In this document: positions 40,672 through 51,800 of the stretch, in pieces | Layout of the letters: each line of letters opens with the position of its first letter | How positions within the stretch are numbered: position 1 is the first letter of the stretch | Source of the DNA: Chondrosia reniformis | Lineage: Eukaryota; Porifera; Demospongiae; Chondrillida; Chondrillidae | NCBI GenBank assembly: GCA_947172415.1 | Contig: OX359190.1 | Location: 5,146,001 to 5,210,000, forward strand | Reading direction: 5' to 3' | DNA: 64,000 bases | Notes under the pieces: model-generated | What the model was told of the DNA's origin: nothing | The model's input: the letters and a program-made list of their open reading frames with translations, nothing else | Database searches by the model: none | Made by a program: the position numbers and the translations under genes

Positions 40672-43331
40672 GTACATATAACTAATAAATGCAGCTAGTA
40701 CATACAATTAGTGCATGCAACTATTACATACAACTAGTACATGCAACTAGACCACGTAACTACCACATATATATAACTAGCACATACAAATATAACAGGT
40801 ACAAATAAATAGTGGATACAACTAGTACAAACAACTAGTACATACAACTAGTACAAAAAACTAGTATATCCAACTAGTACTTATATCCAGTACCACAAAA
40901 AGTGAATAAGCTAGTACATGGAATGATTCCATAACACTAGAACACAAAAATAAGTACATACAACTAGTACGTAACTAGTACGCACAACTACTACATACAA
41001 ATATATACAATGAGGTCATAGAACTACTGCATACAACTAGTACATACAAGTTGTACCCACAACTAGTAAATAAAACTAGTACTAGTATTTACACCTAGCA
41101 CAAAAAATACTACGTAAACCTAGTACATACAACTAATACATACAACTAGTACATACAACTAGTACATACAAGTAGTACCTTCAACTAGTAAATATAACCA
41201 GTACTAGTACTTACAATAGTACATACAACTAGTATATATACCTAGAATATTCAACTAGTACATACAACTAGTTACTAGTACATAAACTAGTCCATACAAT
41301 TATTACACACAACTAATACATACAACTAGTAACTAGTACATGCAACTAGTACATAAAACTAGTACATACAACTAGTTCATACAACTAGTTGCTAGTACAT
41401 ATATACAACTAGTACATACAATTATTACATACAACTAATACATACAACTAGTTTCTGGTACATACAACCAGTACAAACAACTATTACATATAACTAGTAC
41501 GTATAACTAATACATATCTAGTACACACAACTAGTACTACAACTAGTAAATAGAACTAGTACATAGAACGATTCCATGAAACTAGTATATACAACTAGGA
41601 CATATACCTAGTACATATCTAGTACATATAAGTAGTACATACAAGTAGAACATAATTTGTACACACAACTAGTATATACAAATACATACAATTTGTACAT
41701 AAAACTATTGTATACAACTAGTACATACAAGTAGTACCTACGACTAGTAAATAAAACTAGTACTAGTACATACACCTGGTACATACAACTACTACATACA
41801 ACAACTACATACAACTAGTACATGCAACTAATGCATAGAACTAGTACATACAACTAGTACATACAAGTAGTACTTACAGCTAGTACACACAACTAGTACA
41901 TACAACTAGTAATCACAACTATTACATTCAACTAGTACTACAAATAGTATAACATAGAACTAGTCCATACAACTAGTACATAAAACTATTCCATACACCA
42001 CATACATAGAACTAGTACATATAATGAGAACATATAACTAGAACATGCAACTAGTACATACAACTATTAAATATAACCAGTACTCATACATACATACAAA
42101 TAGTACATAACTAGCACACACAACTAGTACATACAATTACATACAATTAGTACATAAAACTACTGTATACAACTAGTTCATACAAGTAGTACCTAGGATT
42201 AGTAAATAAAACTAGTACTAGTACAGACATCTGGTACATACAACTACTACATACAACAACTACATACAGCTAGTACACACAACTAGTATATACAACTAGT
42301 ACACCCAACTATTACTTAAACTAGTATATACTACAAATAGAATATAGAACTAGTACATAAAACTAGTACATAAAACTAGTACTAACTACAACTAGAACAT
42401 AGAACTAGTAAATACAACTAGTACATAAAACAATTCCATACAACTAGCACATACAACTAGTACATATAACAAGCACATATAACTAGTAAATGCAACTAGT
42501 AAATATAACCAGTACTAGTACTTACAATAGTACATACAACTAGTATATATACCTAGTTACATACAACTAGTACATACAAATAGTTACTAGTACAAACAAC
42601 TAGTACATACAATTATTACACACAACTAATACATACAACTAGTATCTAGTACATTCAACTAGTACATAGAACTAGCACATACAACTAGTACATAGAACTA
42701 GCAAATACAAAAAGTACTTCCAACTAGTACATCCAACTAGTACTTGCAACCAGTTACTAGTACATGCAACTAGTACATACAACTAGTCTTTACAACTAGG
42801 ATATACAACTAATTACCAGTACATACAACTAGTACATACAATTATTACACACTACTTATACATACAACTAGTTACTAGTACATACAACTAGCACACACAA
42901 CTAGTACATAGAACTAGCAAATACAAAAAGTACATACAACTAGTACATCCAACTAGAACTTGCAACCAGTTACTAGTACATGCAACTAGTACATACAACT
43001 AGTCTTTACAACTAGGATATACAACTAATTACCAGTACATACAACTAGTACATACAATTATTACACACTACTTAAACATGCAACTAGTTACTAGTACATA
43101 CAACTAGCACACACAACTAGTTCTTACAACTAGTCACTAGTACATACAACCACTACATACAACTAGCACATACAACTAGTACCTACAACTAGGAAATATA
43201 ACCAGTAATAGTACATACAATTAGTCCATTTAACTATTAAAAAAACTAGTTACCACAACATACAACTAGTACATATAACTAGTTAATTTTACATACAACT
43301 ATTACATACAATTATTGCATACAACTTATAC
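40672..43331. repeat. 13-bp satellite array (block 4)
   Basis: These are ACTAGTACATACA-type units in plus polarity. A variant marker, roughly GAACGATTCCATAACACTAG, is present near 40920 and 41566 as it is at 35378. A segment of about 216 bp is tandemly duplicated (starting 42691 and 42907). The minus-strand frame at 41608-41814 is repeat translation only. Confidence 0.92.
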
Positions 43332-43842
43332 GGTACAAGACAGAAAAAAGTTGACGGAGTATGTGTGTATTACGTATGCGCCTACGTGTCTTCCTACGGT
43401 TTAACTACGGGCGTAGAATAAATTTCTTACGGTTATCACTCCGGACATACTAAAGCATTATTCATCGACAAGTTGTAATAATCAAAGACGTGTTAACGCA
43501 TTTTTCTTAGGTGCGATATTAGTCAGAATCAAGGAATAGACCTGGTCGCAAACGGCTAAGAATGAGTTTACACAGCACGCTTAAAGCCACGATGACGCAG
43601 GAGGACTATGCACTCGTATACTGGTCCATAGAAGATAGCGTGAGCCTCAAAAGGATTTGCTAAAGGCGATAAATAGTTAGCGCGTAAGGTGCTTATTCAA
43701 TCTACGGTAAGTGGTTATATTACGGACGTTTATGTCTACGCCTTATCTACGGGCGTAGATAAAAAAGTATACGCTTTTGCTACGTATCCTATTACGGGTT
43801 TATCTACGGGCGAAATACGGCAACATATTTCTGTCTTGTACC
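43332..43842. mobile_element. 511-bp miniature element with perfect 15-bp ends
   Basis: The ends are GGTACAAGACAGAAA and TTTCTGTCTTGTACC, perfect inverted repeats of 15 bp. ATAC flanks both sides and may be a 4-bp target duplication, but the satellite itself is full of ATAC. Composition is clearly different from the array, with many CG dinucleotides. The interior carries repeated CTACGGGCGTAGA-like palindromic motifs near each end (about 43407 and 43775). There is no coding frame of note, so it is a non-autonomous DNA element of unassigned family. Confidence 0.8.
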
Positions 43843-44085
43843 ATACATACAACTAGTTACTAGTAGATACAACTAGCACATACAACTAGTATGTACAACA
43901 AGGAAATATAATCAGTGCTAATACATACAGTTAGAACATACAACTAGTACATACAAATAGTTCATACAACTAGTTACTAGTAAATATATACAACTAATAC
44001 ATACAACTAGTACCTTCAACTAGGAAATATAACCAGTACTAGTACATACAACTAGTATGTACAACTAGTTCATACAACTATTAAT
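43843..44085. repeat. 13-bp satellite array, last plus-polarity segment
   Basis: ACTAGTACATACA-type units resume after the miniature element and stop at about 44085. All later arrays have the opposite polarity. Confidence 0.9.
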
Positions 44086-44635
44086 GGCAAAGCAAAAGGA
44101 ATCTAGGTTGTAAATTGAAGGTTGTCAGGGTACTAAATGGGCAGGCTAAACTAACATTTCTGTAAATATATAATTATGTGTAACTCAAGAAACAAGTAGA
44201 AACTGTAAAAAAGGCTTCTATTGCAATAAATACTACTTATCAATCTACAAATTAACAACAAATCCTATGTAAAAAGTGTCTTCTTCATAAAGTTAAATTG
44301 GCAATTTTGGAAAATAACAGAAACTAAGTCGAACCTCAATAACTCATGTGACGAATGAGCTCGAAGCTTCTAGTTATTACTTATAATACATCTAATAATT
44401 GTATAACGTCATTAAGATAACACTTATATACCTAACCTTAGAAACGGCTACTTCTCAACAAGAAGGAATCCTTTAACTACTCGATTCCACAACTACCGGT
44501 GTCCGTAGCAACGGATGTCGCAATAATTATATATAATGTTACATTCCCAAACTATTAATATTTTAGTTTCTGAATGTTTTGAAGGCTATCTTACTTCATT
44601 AATCGCCTAAAGAAATTTGTCGAGTGGTATGTACT
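44086..44635. other. Non-satellite island at the polarity switch
   Basis: About 550 bp without 13-mer units separates plus-polarity from minus-polarity satellite. It is AT-rich with mixed composition and no long reading frame. Small inverted pieces such as GTCCGTAGCAACGGATG near 44500 are present. No transposon ends were recognised. It may be the original sequence at an inversion breakpoint or a decayed insertion. Confidence 0.6.
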
Positions 44636-44902
44636 AGTAACTAGTTGTATTTACTAGTATTGGTTTTGTTTATTACTTATATATAGGTACTGGTTATATG
44701 TACTAGTTCTATGTACTAGTTAGAGTACTATTTGTATGTACTTGTTGTATGTAATTGTTGTATGTTCTAGTTATTTGTACTAGTTGTAGTTACTAGTTGT
44801 ATGTACTAGTTGAATGTACTGGTAACTAGATGTTTGTACTAGTTCTATGTAGTAGTTGTATCTACTAGTTGTATGTACTAGTTTTATGTATATAGTGCAT
44901 TT
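44636..44902. repeat. 13-bp satellite array in reversed polarity
   Basis: Units read TGTATGTACTAGT on the plus strand, the reverse complement of the arrays before 44086. Confidence 0.9.
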
Positions 44903-46504
44903 ACCTTTGGGATGGTACATCTTTCGACTTTTGAGCGTTTAAAAACACTGTTGGTTTTTTGATCCTTGGTCAAACGTTTCAACCCTGGGGGTCTTCCTCA
45001 GTGACTGATGGTTGAGTGGAAGAATTGCCTCTATTTATAGAGGATTTTTCCCGCCATTTCCACTTCCTGTCTTGTGACCCTCAGCAGGATGAGAAAAACA
45101 GGAAGTATGAATATTAAATCGTCTCCAGGCTTGATGTAACACAATGCCTTGATCTAAATTCATTCTCACCTGACTCTTCTGGATCCTGATGGCTTCTTTT
45201 ACCCTTCACCTTTTGCCAGTGGGTTTCCCTGTCTGTAATCTTGGCCTTGTCCCAAGCAATTGAGTGGCCAGTCTTGAGGGAGTGAACAGCTATACCATTG
45301 TTCACATCCCCCATCCTGACTGCTCGCTTGTGTTCTGCCAATCTCTCTTTCAGGGTCCTTCCAATTCCACCAATGTAGACTGCAGAACACTCAGAGCAAG
45401 GAATTAGGTAAACTACACCCTTGATATCCATAGGTGGTTGTGGCTGTTTTGGGTTGGATAAAACAGTACTCAGTGATCTCTGCTTGGAGAAAATGGTCTG
45501 GATACCCATTTTTCTACAGCTTTTATCGATCATCTCACTGAACCCTTTATATATGGAATAAAGAGTTTGTGTTTACACTCATCCTCACTCCCCATAGTCT
45601 GCCTTCTCCTGTTGAGCAGTCTTTGAGCCTCCCATTTAGGGTATCCATTAGCTTGAAGTACTCCTTCCAGGTGCTCCTTTTCTTTTTCCAAGCTACTGGA
45701 GTTTGGTCCACAAATCTTTTCGGCTCTGTCTTTGAGACACAGTGCGATACCAGTTTTTACCCTAGGGTGGTGATGAGAGGTAAAGTGAAGGTACCTGTCT
45801 GTGTGTGTTGGTTTCCTATACACAAATGTGTCCAAACTTCCCATGCACTTCTTTACTTGCATATCCAGGAAGGGTAAGGAACCATTGGTCTCCTTCTCCA
45901 TGGTAAATTCGATGTTGCGATGTCTTCCATGGAGGAAACTCAAGAAGTCCTCCAGCTGCTCGTCACTATAATTCCAGATGACAAATGTGTCATCCACATA
46001 TCTCAACCACAACTTAGGCCTTATCACAACAGCACGAAGAGTTATGTAAGATCCGCAATGGTGGATACATCCAAGGATGTCCGTTGCTCCAAGTTAGGGT
46101 CTTGCGTAAGTCATCTCCTGATGATCTGTAGAGATAGATCAATGGGTATTTTGGTAAATAGGCTCCTTAAATCGAAACTGATCAACTTATCTTCGGTGTT
46201 CACATCCATTCCCTGATCTTCTTGACAAAGTCATGAGAATCCCGCACAAAGTGAGAAGTTCTCCATAGCGGTGACAATACCCCTGCCAGGTACCTGGAAA
46301 GCTTGTAGGTAGGGGAATTAATGGAGAAAACAATTGGTCTCAAGGGGCCTTGTGGCTTTTTGGTAATCCATAGAGCTGAGGTGTGGAGCTGTTTTGGTTC
46401 TGAACCTTCTTCCTCAAATCAGAGGGGAGTTTGCCTTTTTTCTCAAGTGACCTTAGAACTTCAGTTACCTTCCGTTCTATCTTCATTGTGGGGTCACCTG
46501 AAAA
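44903..46504 (-). mobile_element. Penelope-like element C, the longest copy
   Basis: On the minus strand it extends further 5' into the reverse transcriptase than A and B. Its 3' terminal region at 44903-45020 has the same GACCCCCAGGGT motif, with TTGAAACG replacing TCGAAACG. The 5' end near 46504 meets an AT-rich run (46505-46562) and then a fragment of the TIR element. Confidence 0.85.
45114..46500 (-). pseudogene. Penelope-like RT-GIY-YIG relic, copy C
   Basis: From the 5' side, decayed frames give MKIERKVTEVLRSLEKK and LYGLPKSHKAP, the RT motif typical of Penelope-like elements, then fragments resembling SINSPTYKLSRYLAG. A better frame (46027 to 45530) has LRYVDDTFVIW, SLPFLDM and VYRKPTHTDRYLHF. 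After a frameshift near 45535 the GIY-YIG domain follows (45533 to 45114, GVVYLIPC, AVYIGGIGRTLKERL), where the usual GETG is GGIG. Several stops and frameshifts lie 5' of 46027. It is the only copy showing the N-terminal RT motifs. Confidence 0.8.
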
Positions 46505-46559
46505 AAGAAAAAGGTATACATCTTATATATGTATTATATATCTTATATATAATATATAA

Positions 46560-46870
46560 TGCATACGCATGTGTAACATGTCCACAAATTTCCGATTTTT
46601 GTAAATCATCTTATTAGCACTTTCAGAGGTGTCACATTCCAGGCGGAAGTGTCTCTAGCATGTGACCTGCGCGTGAAGCGGAGCACCAGCCACTGAAACG
46701 TCACGAGTCATCACTAGTCATTATCGATGTTAAATTATCAATTGTGAAAACTTATGAGCAATTTATATAGTATAATGAACGAAGGCCAACAACGGAGGAA
46801 GGCCAATAAAGGCCTACATGACCGAAACGTTCTATTTTTCTTTTGATTATACGACGTTAATCGTTTTAGA
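46560..46870 (+). mobile_element. TIR element fragment (left end only)
   Basis: It starts with the same GCATGTGTAACATGTCCACA end as the element at 36921 and follows it in direct orientation, with some internal differences, to the first GACCGAAACGTTCTATTTTT block, then breaks off. No right terminal repeat is found next to it. Confidence 0.75.
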
Positions 46871-48125
46871 GAGAATACGGTACTAGTTGTATGTAGTAGT
46901 TTTAAGAACTAAGTTTATGTACTAGCGTTATGACTCGTTATATATATTAGTTATGTACTAGTTTTTGTGTATGTGCTAGTTATATGTGGTAGTTGTGTGT
47001 TCTATTTATATGTACTAGTTGTGTGTACTAGGTGTGTATACTAGTTGCTTGTACTAGGTGTATGTATTAGTTTTTTGTAATAGTTGTGTGTAGTAGTTTT
47101 AAATACAAGCTTTAGTTACTAGTTGTATGTACTAGTTGTATGTACTTGTTGATTGTACTAGTTATATATACTAATTGTATGTACTAGTAACAAGTTGTAT
47201 GTACTAGTTTAATGTTCAAGAATTATGATCTAATTGTATGTACTAGGACTGGCTTCATTTACTAGTTGTAGGTACTAGTTGAATGTACTAGTACAAGTTA
47301 TATTTACTATTTTTAGGTACTAGTTGGAGGTACCAGGTATATGTACTAGTTATATGTATTAGTTGTATGTACTATTTATATGTACTAGTGATATGTGTAT
47401 GTACTAAGTATATGTACTAGTTTTATGTACTAGTTATATGTTCCAGTTGTATTTATTAGCTCTACGTACTATATAGTTGTAGGTTCTAGAACTAGCAATA
47501 CTAGGTAAGTAAGAGTTGTATGTATTAGTTGTTTGTAATAGTTGTATGTACTAGTTATATGTTCTAGTTGTGTGTACTAGTTGTAAGGACTACTTGTTTG
47601 TACTAGTTGCATGTACAAGGTTTATGTACTAGTTGTATGTACTAATGGTATGTAGCAGTTTTCTGTACTAATTGTATGCACTAGTTGTATATGCTAGTAA
47701 TCTACTATATACTATTGCCAGGGTTAGGGTTAGAGTTAGGCACATTCTAGTTTTATGGAATCGTTTATGCACTAGTTCTATGCCCTAGTTGTAGAACTAG
47801 TTGTATGTACTAATTATATGTTCTAGTTGTATGTACTAGTCGTATGTACTAGTTGTTAGATCTAGTTGTATGTACTAATTATATGTATTAGTTATATGTG
47901 TATGTTTTAGTTATATGCATTAGTTGTATGTTCTAGTTGTATGTACTAGTTGTATGTACTAATTGTATGTACTACTTCTATTGACAAGTTGCATGTACTT
48001 GTAACTGGTTGTGTGTACTAGTTGTATGTACTAGTTGAATGTACGATTAACTAGTTGTATGTAGTAGTTTTATGTACTAGTAACCAATTGTATGTATTAG
48101 TAGTATTTACTAGTTGCATGTAGTC
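46871..48125. repeat. 13-bp satellite array, reversed polarity (block 5)
   Basis: These are TGTATGTACTAGT-type units. Positions 46880-47830 are the inverted duplicate of 35335-36250, matched by landmarks such as ATGACTCGTTATATATA at 46930 and the telomere-like tract at 47718-47740. Confidence 0.92.
47718..47740 (+). repeat. Short interstitial telomere-like tract, inverted copy
   Basis: GGGTTAGGGTTAGAGTTAGG is the reverse complement of the tract at 35407-35430, with the same variant unit. The flanking satellite also matches in reverse, so both derive from one ancestral tract. Confidence 0.75.
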
Positions 48126-48840
48126 ATCTTTGTAAAGGTTCATCTTTCGACTTTGGGAGCGTCAAGAGAAGCAGTTTTTTCGTTTCTTCTTTCTGCCAAA
48201 CGTTTTGACCCTGGGGGTCTTCTTCAGTGACTGATGTTAGTCTTCAAGGTGTCTTCATTTATAGGCATCTTTTACTGCCATTTGCGATTACCTCATCAGT
48301 GATGTCCTCGGTTACCTCATTTCTGGAGGAAGGAGAAGTGAAAGGAGTATTCATAAAAGAGGGTTTCCAACCATTTTTCAATACAATTCCTTTATCAAAG
48401 TTCATTCTCACCTGACATTGTTGGATCTTCAGGGTTTCCTTAATTCTTCTTCTATACCAGTTCTCTTCCCTCTCCACCACTCTGGTTGGCTCCACTCAAT
48501 TGGATGGCCAGTTTTAGGGAGTGAACAGCTAAGCCATTGTTCACATCCCCCATCCTGACTTTCAGTGTTCTTCCTGTTTCTCCGGTGTACACTGCAGGGC
48601 AACTAGAACTGGGGATCTCGTAAACGACACCTTTTATATCCATGATAGGCTGTGGTTGCTTAGGCCTAGAGAGGATACTCCTCAGTGATCTCTGCTTTGT
48701 AAAGATGAAGACCCCCAGGGTCGAAACGTTTGGCAGAAAGAAGAAACGAAACAACTGCATCTCTAGACGCTCCCAAAGTCGAAAGATGAACCTTTACAAA
48801 GATAAGTTCAACGCAGTTAGAAGAAATCCTTATTCTATTA
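48126..48840 (-). mobile_element. Penelope-like element D, a second subfamily
   Basis: The terminal region appears in inverted orientation at both ends: at 48126-48235 on the minus strand and at 48700-48840 on the plus strand (GAAGACCCCCAGGGTCGAAA, then TCCCAAAGTCGAAAGATG). Between them is a much shortened GIY-YIG region. Sequence differs clearly from A, B, C and E, for example AAAGGTTCATCTTTCGACTT in place of GGATGGTACATCCTTCGACT, so it is a distinct subfamily. Confidence 0.8.
48259..48760 (-). pseudogene. GIY-YIG endonuclease relic, Penelope subfamily 2
   Basis: The first frame (48760 to 48452) includes KQRSLRSILSRPKQPQP, GVVYEIPSSSCPAVYTGET and GRTLKVRMGDVNNG. The region between LKV and RMGD lacks the residues (RLAEHKRAV) seen in other copies, a small internal deletion in the endonuclease core. 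The second frame (48495 to 48259) gives the C-terminal tail (RRRIKETLKIQQCQVRMN). No reverse transcriptase sequence remains. Confidence 0.8.
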
Positions 48841-51800
48841 TTGCATGTACTCGTTGTATGTACTCGTTGTATGTACTAGTTGTTTGAAATTGTTGTATGA
48901 ACTAGTTATATCTACTAGTTTTAGTTAATAATTGTATGTTCTTGCTGCATGTACTAGTTGTATGTACTAGTAGTAGGTCCTAGCTGTATATTCTATATAG
49001 TTGTAAGTTCCATCGTTAGCTATACTAGGTACTAAGTAGGTTATAGTTGTTTGTACTAGTTTTTGTACTAGTTGTATGTACTAGTTGTATGTACCAATTG
49101 TATGTACTAGTTGTATGGGTATCTACTAATACTCTGCACTAGTTGTAGTATTAGTTGTATGTATTAGTTGCATGTATTAGTTGTATGTACTAGTTTTATA
49201 TAGCAGTTTTATACACCAGTTGTATGTTGTAGTAGTAAGTACTATTTATATGTCCTAGTTGTATGTACTAGTTATATGTAATAGTTGTATGTACTAATTC
49301 AATTTACAAGTTGCATGTACTTGTAACTGCTTGTGTGTCCTAGTTGTGTGTACTAGTTGCATGTACCATTAACTAGTTGTATGTAGTAGTTTTATGTACT
49401 AGTAACTAGTTGCATGTATTAGTTGTAGGTAGTAGTTGTATGTACTAGTTGTATGTACTAGTTGTATGTAATAGTTGTATGTTCTAGTGCTGGTTATATT
49501 TACTAGTTGTAGGTACTTCTTGTATGTACTAGTACAAGTTTTATTCACTAGTTGTAGGTACCAGTTGTTTGTAATAGTTGTCTGTACTAGCTACTAGTTG
49601 TATGTACTAGTTGTATGTAGTAGATTTATGTAATAGTTCTATGTCCTAGTTGCAGAAATAATTTAATGTACTAGTTGTGTGTAATAGTTGTATGTGTTAG
49701 TTATATGTACCACTTGCATGTAGCAGCTGTATGTACTATATATATAGTTGTAGGTTCTAGAACTAGTTATAATAGGTACGTGGTAGGTTATAGTTGTATG
49801 TACAAGTTGTATGGACCAGTTGTATGTACTACTTGTATACAGTAGTTGTGTGTACTAGTTGTATATACTAGTTATATGTTCTAATTGTATGTACCAGGTT
49901 TATGTAGTTGTAAGGCCTACAATTAGTTATATATACTAGTTGTAGGTACTAGTGGTATATACTAGTTGTATGTACTAGTTGTATGTACTAGTTGTATGAA
50001 CTACTTGTATCCACAATTTATATGTTCTAGTTATATGTATATGTTCTAGTTCTATGTACTAGTTGTAGTACTAGTTACAAGTACTAGTTGTATGTTCTAA
50101 TTCTATGTACTAGTTGTAGTACTAGTTACAAGTACTAGTTGTATGTTCTAATTCTATGTACTAGTTGTAGTACTAGTTACAAGTACAAGTTGTATGTTCT
50201 AATTCTATGTACTAGTTGTATGAACTAGTTGTATGTACCAGTTGTATGTGCTAGTTATATGTGTATGTACTAGTTCTATGTACTAGTTGTAGAATTAGTT
50301 CCTAGTACTTGTTGCATGTACTAGTTATATGTACTGGTTGTATGTACTAGTTGCATGTACTAGTACTAGTTGTATGTACTAATAAGATATACTAGTTTTA
50401 TGTACTGGTTGTATATATGTACTTATAACTAGATGTTTGTACTAGTTATATATACTAGTTCTATGGCCTAGTTGTATCTAGTACTAGTTGTATGTACTAG
50501 TTGTATAGAATAGTTGTAGTACTACTTTAATGTACTAGTTGTTTGTACTAGTTGTAAGTACTATTTGAATATACTAGTTGTATGGACTAGTTGTATGTAC
50601 TAAGGTGTATGTACTATATAGTTGTGGGTTCTAGAACTAGTTATACTAGGTACTAGGTAGGTTATAGTTGCTTGTACTAGTTGTTTTTACTAGTTGTACA
50701 TACTAGTTGTATGTACTAGTTATATGTACCAATTGTGTGTCCCAGTTGTATGTACTATATAGTTGTAGGTTCTAGAACTACTTATAATAGGTACTAGGGA
50801 GATTATAGTTACTTGTACTAGTTGTTTTTACTAGTTGTAAGTACTAGTTGTATGTAATATTTGTGCGCACTTGTTGTATGTACTACTTGTATGTACTACT
50901 TGTATGTATTAGTTGTATGTACTAGTTGTATGTACTAGTTGTATGTACTAGTATTAATTATATATACAAGTTGTAGGTACTAGTTGTATGTACTAGTTGT
51001 ATCTACAATTTATATGTACTAGTTACAGGTGTATGTACTAGTTCTACGTACTAGTTGTAGTACTAGTTGCAAGTACTAGTCGTAGTACTAGTTCCAAGTA
51101 CTAGTTGTATGTACTAGTTGTTTGTACTTGTTTGTTGTTGAATTAGTCATATGTTCTAGTTGTATGTACTAGTTTTATGTACTAGTTCTATGTACTAGTT
51201 GCAGAACTAATTTACTGTACTAGTTTTGTCTAGTAGGTGTGTGTACTAATTTTATGTATTAGTTGTTTGTATTAGTTTTATGTACTATTTATATGTACTA
51301 GTTACATGTACTAGTTATAACTGTATGTACTAGTTCTAAGTACTAATTGTAGTATTAGTTGAAAGTACTAGTTGTATATACTAGTTGTTTGTACTAGTTG
51401 TAAGTACTAGTTTTATGTACTTGTTGTGTGGACTAGATGTATGTACTACTTGTATGTACTAGTTGTTTGTACTAGTTGTATGTACTGGTTGTATGTACTA
51501 GTTGTATGTATTAGTTTTATGTTCCCGTTCTATGTACTAATTCTATGTACTAGTTATATGTACTAGTTATATGTTTATGTAATAATTTTAATGTACTAGT
51601 TGTAGAACTAATTGCATATACTACGTAGTGGTACGTACAAGTTGTATGTACTAGTTTTATTTACTAATTGTAGGTACTAGTGCTAGTTATATTTACAAGG
51701 TATAGGAACTAGTTGTATGTACTAGTATTATGTAGTAGATTTATGTACTAGGTGTATGTAGTAGTTGTATGTACTAGTTGTATGTGTTTTTTGTATTAAC

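Noticed and set aside
41608-41814. Cys/Tyr/Val-rich frames in the 13-mer arrays (also 52642-52969)
   Set aside because: They are simple translations of TGTATGTACTAGT-type units.
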